Of a DNA stretch of 64,000 bases, positions 51,425 through 60,285 are shown piece by piece. The notes below the pieces were generated by a model. That model was not told the DNA's origin. It did not search any database and saw only the letters and a program-made list of their open reading frames with translations. Made by a program: the position numbers and the translations under genes. Source of the DNA: Lentisphaerota bacterium (GTDB lineage Bacteria > Verrucomicrobiota > Lentisphaeria > Victivallales > Victivallaceae); the NCBI GenBank assembly GCA_015061815.1, contig SUVW01000003.1:62001-126000 (forward strand). Direction: 5' to 3'. Each line of letters opens with the position of its first letter. Position 1 is the first letter of the stretch.

Positions 51425-52482
51425 TGAAATCCTACTTCCGCAAAGAGATCGATGCCATTGCCGGTTACACCCCGGGCGAACAGCCGAAAATGGCCAATCT
51501 GATCAAACTCAATACCAATGAGAATCCATATCCGCCCTCGCCGCAGGTGTTGGAAGTTCTGCGGAATTTCGATCCGGCGCGGCTGCGCCGTTATCCTGAT
51601 CCGACCGCAGATGAATTGCGCGATCTTTTTGCCGCATCGGTGGATATGAAACGGGAAAATGTGATCATCGGCAATGGTTCAGATGATTTGCTGACAATGA
51701 TTTTCCGGGCATTCACCTCTCCGGAACTGCCGGTGGCGATCTTTGAACCGACCTACTCACTCTATCCGGTGCTGGCCGCGATGCAGGGAGCCAAAGTTAT
51801 CAAAATCGCGCTTGACCCGACGGATTTCTCCTATCCGGATGATGCAGTTCAAAAGGCCGGGAACGCCAATTTGCTTATCATCACCCGTCCAAATGCGCCG
51901 ACCGGGAATTGCGCTTCCCGGGAACTGGTCCGGAATATCTGCCGGGATTTTGACGGTATTGTGCTGATTGATGAAGCATACAGCGATTTTGCGCCCGATA
52001 ATTGTGCGGATTTGGCTGCAAAGTTTGACAATGTGCTGGTCATGCGGACATTTTCCAAAGGTTCTTCGATGGCGGGTTTGCGTCTGGGATATGCTTTCGG
52101 CAGTGAAAATCTGATCTCCGGACTTATGAAACTGAAAGACTCCTACAATGCAGACATGCTCTCCCAGGAGCTTGCCAAAGCCAATTTCCTGGATGCTGAA
52201 TACCGGGAAAAGTGTGTTGCACAAATCATTGCCGACCGGGACAAACTGGCCGCCGGATTGAATAAACTTGGTTTCAAAGTCATTCCGAGTGCCGCCAATT
52301 TTCTCTTTGCGGCTCCTCCGGATGGTGATGGGGAAAAATGTTTTACTTTTCTGCGGGAAAGGGCGGTGATCGTCCGTTATTTCCCCGGGGAAGTGACCGG
52401 CAGCTATCTCCGGATAACCATCGGTACTCCGGCTGAAAATGAACGGCTGCTGGCGGTACTGCAGGAACGGTTCAGCAAATGA
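51424..52482 (+). CDS. hisC: Histidinol-phosphate aminotransferase
   Basis: PLP enzyme of histidine synthesis (imidazole-acetol phosphate to histidinol phosphate), 352 residues from ATG 51424. Upstream frame extension belongs to the previous gene. Seen: KLNTNENPYPPSPQV near 25, GNGSDDLLTMIFRAF (PLP phosphate), RPNAPTGNC, LIDEAYSDF, and RTFSKGSSMAGLRLGYAFG with the PLP-lysine near 205. No other his gene is adjacent, so it may also serve other aromatic or cobalamin-type substrates, but sequence favours HisC. The next gene overlaps by 4 bp. Confidence 0.93.
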   Translation: MKSYFRKEIDAIAGYTPGEQPKMANLIKLNTNENPYPPSPQVLEVLRNFDPARLRRYPDPTADELRDLFAASVDMKRENVIIGNGSDDLLTMIFRAFTSPELPVAIFEPTYSLYPVLAAMQGAKVIKIALDPTDFSYPDDAVQKAGNANLLIITRPNAPTGNCASRELVRNICRDFDGIVLIDEAYSDFAPDNCADLAAKFDNVLVMRTFSKGSSMAGLRLGYAFGSENLISGLMKLKDSYNADMLSQELAKANFLDAEYREKCVAQIIADRDKLAAGLNKLGFKVIPSAANFLFAAPPDGDGEKCFTFLRERAVIVRYFPGEVTGSYLRITIGTPAENERLLAVLQERFSK

Positions 52483-53273
52483 AAAAGCTGCTTTCCGCCA
52501 TCATATTTTCCGGAGTGCTGCTTTCCGGCACCGCCGGAGAACTGCGTCTGACCGATGCTACCGGCGGAGTTCCGCTGACAGTGGTGACACTGGCGGCAAT
52601 GCATCTGTCCCGGCAGGATGAAAGCAACTCGATCTCACTGACTAAACTTCTTCCATCCCAAGCACTTTCCCAATTAGATTCCGGCCGGACCGATGCGGTC
52701 ATCATCGATCACCGTTTCGCCGGTAAACGGCCACAGATCCCGTTGGCAGCTGATGCGATGGCCGTTTACGCCAGCACCGGCAATCCGGTCATGGATATCA
52801 GCGCAAAAGAGATCAGAGAGATCATCACATCCCCCCGGCCGACATGGAAAAAATATATCAACCGGAATGAAGATATCCAGCGGATCGCTTTGAAACCTGA
52901 CCGTCCGGGAGGAACACTCCTGCACCGGATATCCGGCAACAGAGAGCTGCCCGGAGAGATATTTCAGGTTTCAACCCCCGGCAGCGGTTTTGCCTTTATG
53001 AATACGGCATCGCTGTTTTTCGCAAATTTCCGGTCACTGCCGCCGGATTCTTCCAAAGTCAAAGCGATCAAAATAGATGGCGTCTATCCGGCAAAAGATA
53101 ATATTATTTCCGGGAAGTATCCACTGGCATTGAAATATGTCATCGTATTCAAAAAAGAACATCCGCTGCTGAAAAAACTGATAAAAGTGATGATGCAGGA
53201 TGCTTTTTTGCAAAAACAGATGGAAAATTCCGGTCTTCTGCCGCTGTTTCCTGAAACTTATCCGGGAGAATAA
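52479..53273 (+). CDS. Exported PstS-like substrate-binding protein
   Basis: 264 residues with signal peptide MKKLLSAIIFSGVLLSGTAG. The PBP-like fold resembles phosphate-binding PstS: DAVIIDHRFAG, DAMAVYASTGNPVMDISAKE, TSPRPTWKKY (like the typical IFxGkixnW element), RPGGTLLHRI, and PLALKYVIVFKKEHPLLKKL. Phosphate-specific residues are not clearly retained, and no permease or ATPase gene is near, so it may be a sensor or an unlinked binding protein. It overlaps hisC by 4 bp and precedes the RNase R gene by 2 bp. Confidence 0.82.
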   Translation: MKKLLSAIIFSGVLLSGTAGELRLTDATGGVPLTVVTLAAMHLSRQDESNSISLTKLLPSQALSQLDSGRTDAVIIDHRFAGKRPQIPLAADAMAVYASTGNPVMDISAKEIREIITSPRPTWKKYINRNEDIQRIALKPDRPGGTLLHRISGNRELPGEIFQVSTPGSGFAFMNTASLFFANFRSLPPDSSKVKAIKIDGVYPAKDNIISGKYPLALKYVIVFKKEHPLLKKLIKVMMQDAFLQKQMENSGLLPLFPETYPGE

Positions 53274-53275
53274 AA

Positions 53276-55189
53276 ATGAAAAAAGAACGAAAACTCCGCT
53301 TGCGCCGTATTGCAGAAAGAGCCGCCAGACGGCGGCAGGAACGGGAGGGGGAAACTTTGACCGGGATCATCCACATGACACCGGCCGGATTCGGTTTTGT
53401 CACGCCCGACAATGCCCCGGAAGATAACGGAGATGTGTTTGTTCCGGCTAAATTTTCCGGATTTGCGCTGGATGGCGATCAGGTGAAAGTGAAACTTCTG
53501 CCGCCGCGCAAGGGACATCCGGAAGATTCAGCTCGCGGTCCGGTGGGCAAAGTTGTGGAAATACTGCACCGTTCCCGGGAAAGTTTCGTTGCCGAATTGC
53601 TGCCCGGTTCTTTTGTTTCTCCGTTGAATACCAAATTGCCGGAAATAATTTCCATCCGGGGCAGCCGCAACGGGGCGGAACGCGGCGATTGGGTCAAAAT
53701 CAAATGCATCACCGGAAAAGACGGGGAGTTGACCGGCACGATCAGTGAAGTTATCGGTAAAGCCGGAGCTGTTTCCGGAGATCTGGATGCGATCATGGCT
53801 GAATTCAATCTGCCGGGGAAATACAGTGCCGCCGAAGAAGAAGAAAGCAGCCGGATCGTTCCGGCTGAAATTACCAGAAAAGATTGCCGGGAACTTTTCG
53901 TTCTTACCATCGACCCGTTTGATGCCAAAGATTTTGATGATGCCCTTTCCATCGGGAAAGATGAAGATGGCAATTTTACCGTCGGTATCCATATCGCGGA
54001 TGTTGCCGCCTATATCCGCTGCCGCGATAAATTTGATCAGGAGGCCAAACGCCGGGCTTTCAGTTGCTATCTGCCGGGGCGGACACTGCCGATGCTGCCG
54101 GCAGCTCTTACAGCCCGGATAAGTATGCAGCAGGGGCAGGATTCACTGGCCCATTCCGTGTTTCTCACCGTTTCTCCGGATGGAAAAATTCTTTCCGGAC
54201 AGCGCGGACATACCCTGATAAAAGTTGCCCAGAGACTGGATTATGATGAAGTTCAAAACTTTCTGGATACCGGGATGGTCCCGGAACACTGGCTGGAAAA
54301 AACTCCGGAAACGCTGCGGACTTTAGCTGCCGCCGTAAGCAAAATGCGGGAATTCCGGGCGGAAAATGAGGAATTTATCGATTTACCGCTGCCGGAAGTG
54401 CGGGTGATCTGCGATGAGAAAAATAATACTGTCACCGGCATAGAAAAACGCCTGCCGCGCCAATCGGAACAATTGGTTGAAGAGTGCATGCTGGCGGCCA
54501 ATCAATTTGTCGGCCGGGAAATGCCGCAAAAATCGGTAGCCGGGATTTACCGGGTGCATCCGGAACCGGAAGCAGAAAAAACAATTGAATTTTCCGATAC
54601 CATGCATGAGGCATTCAATCTGCCTGCCGGAGATATTTCCGACCGCAGTTACTGCCGTAAATTCATTGCCGACTTGCCGGATGATGCCAATAAAAATCTG
54701 ATTTTGAGCATGCTTCTGCGCTCTCTGTCCCGCGCCTCATACAGTGTCAAAGGGGAATTGCATTTCGCTCTGGGCAAGACCTTTTACGCCCACTTCACCA
54801 GTCCGATACGCCGCTACACCGATCTGACTGTGCATCAGCAGTTGTGGCAGCTTGACAGCAGCAACCGCACCCGCAGCAGTCAGGCTTTGGCGGGAATTGC
54901 AGAATATTGTTCGGAAGCTGAAGAAAATATCGATGCCGCCTGCTTCGCAGCCAATGACCGTTTGAAATTGCGTATCGTTGAGGAAGAGATTTCCCGTGAT
55001 CCCGGAAAAATGTTTGATTGCACCGTAATCAGGATCCTCAATTCCGGACTTCAGGTGGAACTGCCGGAATATGCGCTTACAGCGTTTGTCAATTACAGTG
55101 ATTTGCGGAAAACCGCCTCAATGTTCCGCCTCGGTCAGCAGGTCAGCATCCGGGGCGACCGGCTTAATTTTGCCGGGAAACGCCAGTAG
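53276..55189 (+). CDS. rnr: Ribonuclease R / RNase II family exoribonuclease
   Basis: 637 residues. Cold-shock-like domains occupy about 25-180 (GIIHMTPAGFGFVTPDN). The RNB catalytic domain (about 200-545) carries the metal-binding cluster LTIDPFDAKDFDDALSI and HIADVAAYI, then YAHFTSPIRRYTDLTVHQQL. An S1 domain closes the protein (DCTVIRILNSGLQVELPEY). It lacks the N-terminal HTH and long basic tail of E. coli RNase R (813 residues), so it is compact. The last 72 bases overlap the convergent BASS transporter gene. Confidence 0.95.
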   Translation: MKKERKLRLRRIAERAARRRQEREGETLTGIIHMTPAGFGFVTPDNAPEDNGDVFVPAKFSGFALDGDQVKVKLLPPRKGHPEDSARGPVGKVVEILHRSRESFVAELLPGSFVSPLNTKLPEIISIRGSRNGAERGDWVKIKCITGKDGELTGTISEVIGKAGAVSGDLDAIMAEFNLPGKYSAAEEEESSRIVPAEITRKDCRELFVLTIDPFDAKDFDDALSIGKDEDGNFTVGIHIADVAAYIRCRDKFDQEAKRRAFSCYLPGRTLPMLPAALTARISMQQGQDSLAHSVFLTVSPDGKILSGQRGHTLIKVAQRLDYDEVQNFLDTGMVPEHWLEKTPETLRTLAAAVSKMREFRAENEEFIDLPLPEVRVICDEKNNTVTGIEKRLPRQSEQLVEECMLAANQFVGREMPQKSVAGIYRVHPEPEAEKTIEFSDTMHEAFNLPAGDISDRSYCRKFIADLPDDANKNLILSMLLRSLSRASYSVKGELHFALGKTFYAHFTSPIRRYTDLTVHQQLWQLDSSNRTRSSQALAGIAEYCSEAEENIDAACFAANDRLKLRIVEEEISRDPGKMFDCTVIRILNSGLQVELPEYALTAFVNYSDLRKTASMFRLGQQVSIRGDRLNFAGKRQ

Positions 55190-56047
55190 TTGCAGAGAAT
55201 TCCATATATTGTGATATATGACATAAAAGACCAGAGCCAGCACCGCTGCGCCGCCGGAATACTCCAGCGCAAGAAACAGCGCGAGCGTGGTGTTTTTCTG
55301 CCCCAGCATTTGGGATGACTCCCTCCGGAAACGCCGGTTGATCCAAAAACCGGTAATAAAGTTCAGTGCGCACATGAATAAAGACACTCCGGCCGGCAGA
55401 AACATTCCGGAAATTGTGTCGTTCTGCAAATCCAGATAATCCCGGGCAACCGCTACAATAATGAACAGTGACAGCGACCACAAAGACAGAGAACACATTT
55501 TCAACTTCCCGGCGGAATCACGCAACCGGGGAAATATCCGGCACAATATCTGCGCCGCCAGCAGCGGCAAAGCAATCGCTTCGATCAGTGAACGGAGTAC
55601 AGAAAAGAAGAAGTCCAGTGCCAGATTACCGGTTACAAGCGGCAGCAGAAACAGTAAAACTGTTGCGATCCCCACATTGCTTATCACAAATGCGGTCAAT
55701 GCAAAACCGATACTGCCGTTGAGCAAAGCCACCACCACCGATGAGGCGACTGCAGTCGGGGCGATACCGGTAAAAAATGCCGCTTGCGCCATAGTATCAC
55801 ATCCGGCACTCTGAAGCAGAAAAAACGGCACGACCCCCAACAGAATGTTGGCCGCCAGCAAGACCCAATGTTCTTTGCACGGCTTCAATTCCGACGGCCG
55901 GATCTGCAAAGAATTGATGAATATCATGACACAAAGTGCCCATTTGATGAAATTATAAGGACTTTGGGCCAACACCCGGACTTCCGGAAAAAGCACTCCC
56001 AATATCAAAGGGGTGATCAGCATCGCCGGGCGGATCAGTTTTTTCAT
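55118..56047 (-). CDS. Bile acid:sodium symporter-family (BASS/SBF) transporter
   Basis: 309 residues with nine to ten hydrophobic helices. FINSLQIRPSELKPCKEHWV and FFTGIAPTAVASSVVVALLNG (crossover region) are SBF landmarks, with EYSGGAAVLALVFY near the end. Likely imports an organic anion with sodium; substrate unknown. Its 3' end overlaps the RNase R gene by 72 bp on the opposite strand. The C-terminal tail (KIKPVAPDADLLTEAEH) falls in the overlap and may be non-native. Confidence 0.88.
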   Translation of the reverse strand: MKKLIRPAMLITPLILGVLFPEVRVLAQSPYNFIKWALCVMIFINSLQIRPSELKPCKEHWVLLAANILLGVVPFFLLQSAGCDTMAQAAFFTGIAPTAVASSVVVALLNGSIGFALTAFVISNVGIATVLLFLLPLVTGNLALDFFFSVLRSLIEAIALPLLAAQILCRIFPRLRDSAGKLKMCSLSLWSLSLFIIVAVARDYLDLQNDTISGMFLPAGVSLFMCALNFITGFWINRRFRRESSQMLGQKNTTLALFLALEYSGGAAVLALVFYVIYHNIWNSLQLLAFPGKIKPVAPDADLLTEAEH

Positions 56048-56099
56048 CTTCTGTCAATAATGTTCCGTTTTTTGAAAAAGAGCCGATATGGACAAAACG

Positions 56100-56124
56100 G
56101 GCGGCATTGCATCTGCCGCCCGCT
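56100..56124 (-). terminator. Terminator of the Gfo/Idh/MocA gene
   Basis: CGGGCGGCA-TTGCATC-TGCCGCCCG, followed on the minus strand by TTTT. It lies 17 bases past the stop. Confidence 0.75.
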
Positions 56125-56141
56125 TCGCCGTAACATCGTTG

Positions 56142-57431
56142 TTACTTGATGAACGAAGTCAGATCCTGCACTCCGCCGTCTTTGATGGAATTGTAAACCG
56201 CATCTCCGATGGAGATGGCGCGGAGACCATCGACCGATTTGGCCAGAATGTCAAATTTACGGGCAGGGTCTTCACCGAGGAAGATATCTTCGCGGATCAG
56301 CGGATCGCCGCCGCCGTGACCGCCTTCACCGGCAGGAACATTGATTCGCTCACGTCCTTCAAAGATGGGGAAGTAATCGATATACTGCCCGCCCTCATGG
56401 AATTTGGGCAGCGCAGCACCGCCGGCACCGCCGAATTCCTGGGTTTCCAAACGACCTCTGGTTCCGTTGATCGAGAGGTTGTAACCCTCATACGGAGTGG
56501 AGAAGTTGGCAGAATAATTCAACAAAGCACCGTTACGGTATTTGACGTTGACCACAAAGGTATCGTAGATATTGATTTTTGAGTCAAACATACACATGTG
56601 CGGGCTGTAATTGGTGTATTTGGGTTCTTTGCCGTCAAAAGCATTGATATGATCGTCAGCGGCAAAAATGGAGGAGTTGCGGGTCGCCCAGCGCGCCTCG
56701 TATGGGCACTTCATCAATTCCGGGCAGTTGGTGCAGTCACGGCCATCGACTTTGGAGGGATTGAATTCACCTTCCGGGCCGAAGTGGTTGAGAGCTCCGA
56801 AAGCGTGTACCTGTTCCGGAATACCGTCGATCCACCAGTTGACCAGATCGAAGTGATGGCTGGATTTGTGGATAGACAAACTGCCGGAATTTTCCCGCAT
56901 CCGGTTCCAGCGATGGAAGTAACTGGAGCCGTGTTTGATATCGATATACCAATTCAAATCGACATGAGTGACCCGGCCGATCTTGCCGGCAAGGATCAAC
57001 TCGCGCAATTTGCGGTGAACCGGATTGTAACGGTAGTTGAATGTACAGGTGACTTTGCCTTTGGATTTGGCCTCTGCATCCATGACCCGCAGGGCATCTG
57101 CAGTGTTGGTGGTCATGGGTTTTTCGCAAATAACATCCAGATCATGTTCCAGACCGGCAACGATATATTTCACATGGGTGCAATCCATGCTGACTACAAG
57201 CAGAGCATCCGGTTTGGTTTCAGCAAGCATCTTTTCAAAATCTTCAGCCATGTATTCAGGGACATTGGCAGCTTCCGGCACAGCTTCTTTGCAAACTTTG
57301 AACCGCAAAGGATCGATATCAAGCAAACCGACCAATTCGGCACAGTGTGAGAATTTTTTGCACATCGGATCGATGTAAGAATAGATTGCGCGGGCGGAAA
57401 CACCGCAAACCGCATAACGTTTTTTTGCCAT
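56142..57431 (-). CDS. Gfo/Idh/MocA-family NAD(P)-dependent oxidoreductase
   Basis: 429 residues from ATG 57431 (AAGGAGAG upstream). N-terminal Rossmann domain (about 1-130) with VVSMDCTHVKYIVAGLEHDL and the catalytic-site EKP at 103-105. The C-terminal alpha/beta domain begins FNYRYNPVHRKLREL and includes SSHHFDLVNWW. Near residues 225-240 a cluster DCTNCPELMKCPY (three Cys in a CxxCx5C pattern) is an uncommon insertion that could bind metal. Acts on a sugar, inositol or sugar-acid derivative, not identifiable here. Single-gene unit with its own promoter and terminator. Confidence 0.92.
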   Translation of the reverse strand: MAKKRYAVCGVSARAIYSYIDPMCKKFSHCAELVGLLDIDPLRFKVCKEAVPEAANVPEYMAEDFEKMLAETKPDALLVVSMDCTHVKYIVAGLEHDLDVICEKPMTTNTADALRVMDAEAKSKGKVTCTFNYRYNPVHRKLRELILAGKIGRVTHVDLNWYIDIKHGSSYFHRWNRMRENSGSLSIHKSSHHFDLVNWWIDGIPEQVHAFGALNHFGPEGEFNPSKVDGRDCTNCPELMKCPYEARWATRNSSIFAADDHINAFDGKEPKYTNYSPHMCMFDSKINIYDTFVVNVKYRNGALLNYSANFSTPYEGYNLSINGTRGRLETQEFGGAGGAALPKFHEGGQYIDYFPIFEGRERINVPAGEGGHGGGDPLIREDIFLGEDPARKFDILAKSVDGLRAISIGDAVYNSIKDGGVQDLTSFIK

Positions 57432-57487
57432 TTTTCTCTCCTTGTTTTTACGGGCAAAGTTAAAGTGCTTTACAAACACCTGACTAT

Positions 57488-57516
57488 AAGATACACCTTT
57501 TTTATATTTTTTTCAA
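57488..57516 (-). promoter_or_regulatory. Promoter of the Gfo/Idh/MocA gene
   Basis: Minus strand: TTGAAA (57516-57511), 17 bp, TATCTT (57493-57488). Confidence 0.7.
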
Positions 57517-57736
57517 TCACATCGATCATAAAAAAACAAATTATTTCCCCGTTTTTATAAAATAACACATCGGGAAACACAATTGCCTGTTCCGGGTAAT
57601 TTACGGATAATATAATGGCTTGCTGACGTTTTTACAATGAATGATCCTGTTAAAAAGATGTGTGATCGTATTTTTTGTTATTTTACCGTTTTTGTGATAC
57701 GATCATGCCGCCGGAATGTTCTGCACAACTGAAATT
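57517..57736. other. AT-rich intergenic region with a spaced inverted repeat
   Basis: With the adjoining promoter this makes about 305 bp without a gene. TGATCGTAT (57663-57671) and ATACGATCA (57697-57705) form a perfect 9-bp inverted repeat across a T-rich 25-bp spacer. It lies downstream of the glycosyltransferase stop, so it could be a terminator-like fold or a pair of half-sites. Confidence 0.6.
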
Positions 57737-59470
57737 TTACAATGCCCCTCTGTAAATCCTGCAAATAACAAAACTGTTGTTTTTTTCAGGATTATCATCG
57801 GAAAAATCCACATCTTTTGCTTCAACCGCCAGCGGTTTGCGTTCTTCGATCTTCCACCCCCGTCCGGCGATGATCCGCTGAAACAGCCGTATATCCATTT
57901 TCCGGATAATAACTTTAGCATCCCCCGTATCTATCCGGTCAAGCGCACTTTCCACCTCACCCGGCAAATGCACAACCGTTGGCGTTCCCGGCAAATTCAT
58001 GTAGTATCTGGCCACCGGAGATGGCGCAGCAGCAAAAAATATCACCTCCTGTGATGGCAGCGGACGGCATATCTCACCACACTTTTCCCAAAACGGACGC
58101 CCGGTGCGGTAGCGGGTCAACGCCGGTGTTGCGATCGTGAAACACGCGATCATAAAAGCTGTTCCGGCCAGAATATAACCGCCGCATACTCCGGAAATCC
58201 CGCTTAACCTCTCCACTGCGCTGGCGGTGCCGGTATCAAACACGATCATCAACAGACCGAGCAATCCCAGTACCGGCACTCCAAACATGATCCATAACGG
58301 CGGTGCAGATAAAAACACCATCTCCCACAACGGCCACGTGATTATCACTGCGGTCATAAATGAACAGAGCAGACTCATCATGTACTTCATAACGATATTG
58401 CTCCGCCGGTTCCATAAATCGACCCCGAGCAATCCGGTCATACCGGCGGCACCTGAAGCCAGAAAAAACGGCAGTTGGCAGAGCTGATATTCCCACCGGC
58501 GGCCGGGAAAAAGTCCGGTACAGCAAAAAAGCAGCACCGTCCCCAGAAAAAAATGCCGGTGATCATCGGATAATTCCCGGAACTTGCAAACGATCCCGGC
58601 CAGAGCGACCGTTACCGGCAAAGTCCAGGGCAGCATCAACCGGCCCCAATTTATCCAGTTCTTGAATATATTGGCCGATATCCCCGGGTAAACGGCAGTA
58701 TGCCACGAATCAGCAAATGATTCTTTCAATGCCGCCAGAATACGCGGCCAATACTCTCCGGCAGAGATACCGGGATAATTCACCGCCGCCACAAGCAAAC
58801 TTCCGGTGATCACTCCGGCAAAAATTACCGCCGGGATCGACCGCCAGTTGAAAACTGCTCTGCGGCAGCTGGAAAATGTGATAAATATTATTCCCGGCAG
58901 CTGCAGAATATAATTCATCCCCCAGAATGCACTCCCGGTCAATACCACCAGAAAGAAAATCGCGCGCCACCAGAAATGCGCCCGGGCATTGCGGAGCAGC
59001 ACCGCACTCCAGATGCCCCAGGCAGCAAGCATCATGAAACTGCCGGCAAAACGCCCCCAATAGATAAAACCATAGGAACTTATCAACATCCACGCCGTAC
59101 AGCACATTACCCGCCAGTCAAAAAAATCTTCCACCAGGATCATCATCCCGGCCAGAAACAGCAGAGCTGAAAATGCCGCCGGAAACCGGCAGGCAAATTC
59201 GTTATTCCCGAATATCGCCGCCGGAAGTGCATAAATTTTGGCGAACCACCTGACCATCGGATGTTCCGGCTGCCATTGGGTATTGAAAATATCCGCACTC
59301 CCCAATATCTGCCTCATTGCTTCAGCGGTTTCACCCTCACTGCTTAAAAGAGCATTGCGCCCCAGCAGAAAGAACAGGACAAATCCGGCGACCAGAAAAA
59401 TCAGCCATAATGTCCGCCGCAAAGGAGCTGTTTCCGGAGCAAAATCAAATGCCGGTAAGTTTCTGTTCAT
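57737..59470 (-). CDS. ArnT/GT39-like membrane glycosyltransferase
   Basis: 577 residues with about ten to twelve membrane helices. The first periplasmic loop contains NALLSSEGETAEAMRQIL, matching the acidic-residue loop of ArnT/PMT-type enzymes, which transfer a sugar from a polyprenyl-phosphate donor. WQPEHPMVRWFAKIYALPAAIFG continues the loop. The C-terminal 110 residues form a soluble periplasmic domain (LPSQEVIFFAAAPSPVARYY). Likely modifies lipid A or another envelope glycan. Its start overlaps the mazG stop by 4 bp, so it is the last gene of the dnaB-bamA-mazG run. Confidence 0.87.
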   Translation of the reverse strand: MNRNLPAFDFAPETAPLRRTLWLIFLVAGFVLFFLLGRNALLSSEGETAEAMRQILGSADIFNTQWQPEHPMVRWFAKIYALPAAIFGNNEFACRFPAAFSALLFLAGMMILVEDFFDWRVMCCTAWMLISSYGFIYWGRFAGSFMMLAAWGIWSAVLLRNARAHFWWRAIFFLVVLTGSAFWGMNYILQLPGIIFITFSSCRRAVFNWRSIPAVIFAGVITGSLLVAAVNYPGISAGEYWPRILAALKESFADSWHTAVYPGISANIFKNWINWGRLMLPWTLPVTVALAGIVCKFRELSDDHRHFFLGTVLLFCCTGLFPGRRWEYQLCQLPFFLASGAAGMTGLLGVDLWNRRSNIVMKYMMSLLCSFMTAVIITWPLWEMVFLSAPPLWIMFGVPVLGLLGLLMIVFDTGTASAVERLSGISGVCGGYILAGTAFMIACFTIATPALTRYRTGRPFWEKCGEICRPLPSQEVIFFAAAPSPVARYYMNLPGTPTVVHLPGEVESALDRIDTGDAKVIIRKMDIRLFQRIIAGRGWKIEERKPLAVEAKDVDFSDDNPEKNNSFVICRIYRGAL

Positions 59471-60285
59471 TTTTCTCCGATCTTTTTCCGCGCTTCATCC
59501 GCTTTGACCGCATCCCAATACTCATTCATCTCTTCCGGAGATGTTTTATCAGGAACTTTACCGTCTGCAGCCAATTTGGCTTCCATCGCCCGGAAACGGT
59601 CTTCAAATTTCAAATTTGCCCGCCGCAACAACTCCGCAGCGTGGCTCTTTCCGCGAAAACGGATCAGATTGACCACCGCAAAGAGCAGATCACCCAGCTC
59701 TTCATCGATATGCTCATCATTTCCTGAAATCATTGCTTCGCGTACTTCGGCAGTTTCTTCGGTGATTTTATCCAATACGCCACCGGCACTCTCCCAGTCA
59801 AATCCGGTCTTTGCGGCTGCTTTCTGCAATTTCTCCGCCCGGTCCAATACAGACAATGAAAGTTTCACATCATCCATAACTGATTTGGATTCAGGAGATT
59901 TACTATGTTCAGCAGCCTTGATTTTCTGCCACAATGCAGCCACTTCTTCGGCACTGTCAGCGCGGGAATTGCCAAAAATATGATCATGACGGCGAATCAT
60001 CTTATCAATGATCCCGCGCCAGACATCTGCAAGAGTAAATTCGCCGTTTTCTTCAGCGATGATCACCTGAAAAAAGAGATTCATCAGCAGATCGCCCAGC
60101 TCTTCGCAAATATTCGGCACATCCTCCCGGTCGATCGCGTAAATCAATTCCGCGCACTCACCATCCAGATGCCGCACCAGACTTTTGCGGGTCTGTTCCC
60201 GATCCCAGGGGCAACCATCCGGCGCACGCAAACGCCGGAGTATCGCCATCAGAGAATCTGCTTCAGGCGGATAAACTGTGCTCAT
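59467..60285 (-). CDS. mazG: Nucleoside triphosphate pyrophosphohydrolase MazG
   Basis: 272 residues, the full two-domain form. The first MazG domain has RLRAPDGCPWDREQTRKSL and the EExxE-type magnesium motif in GECAELIYAI...CEELGDLLMNL; the second has ITEETAEVREAM...EELGDLLFAVVNLIRF. It hydrolyses NTPs or dNTPs to NMP and pyrophosphate, cleaning nucleotide pools. It begins one base after the bamA stop and overlaps the glycosyltransferase gene by 4 bp. Confidence 0.96.
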   Translation of the reverse strand: MSTVYPPEADSLMAILRRLRAPDGCPWDREQTRKSLVRHLDGECAELIYAIDREDVPNICEELGDLLMNLFFQVIIAEENGEFTLADVWRGIIDKMIRRHDHIFGNSRADSAEEVAALWQKIKAAEHSKSPESKSVMDDVKLSLSVLDRAEKLQKAAAKTGFDWESAGGVLDKITEETAEVREAMISGNDEHIDEELGDLLFAVVNLIRFRGKSHAAELLRRANLKFEDRFRAMEAKLAADGKVPDKTSPEEMNEYWDAVKADEARKKIGEK

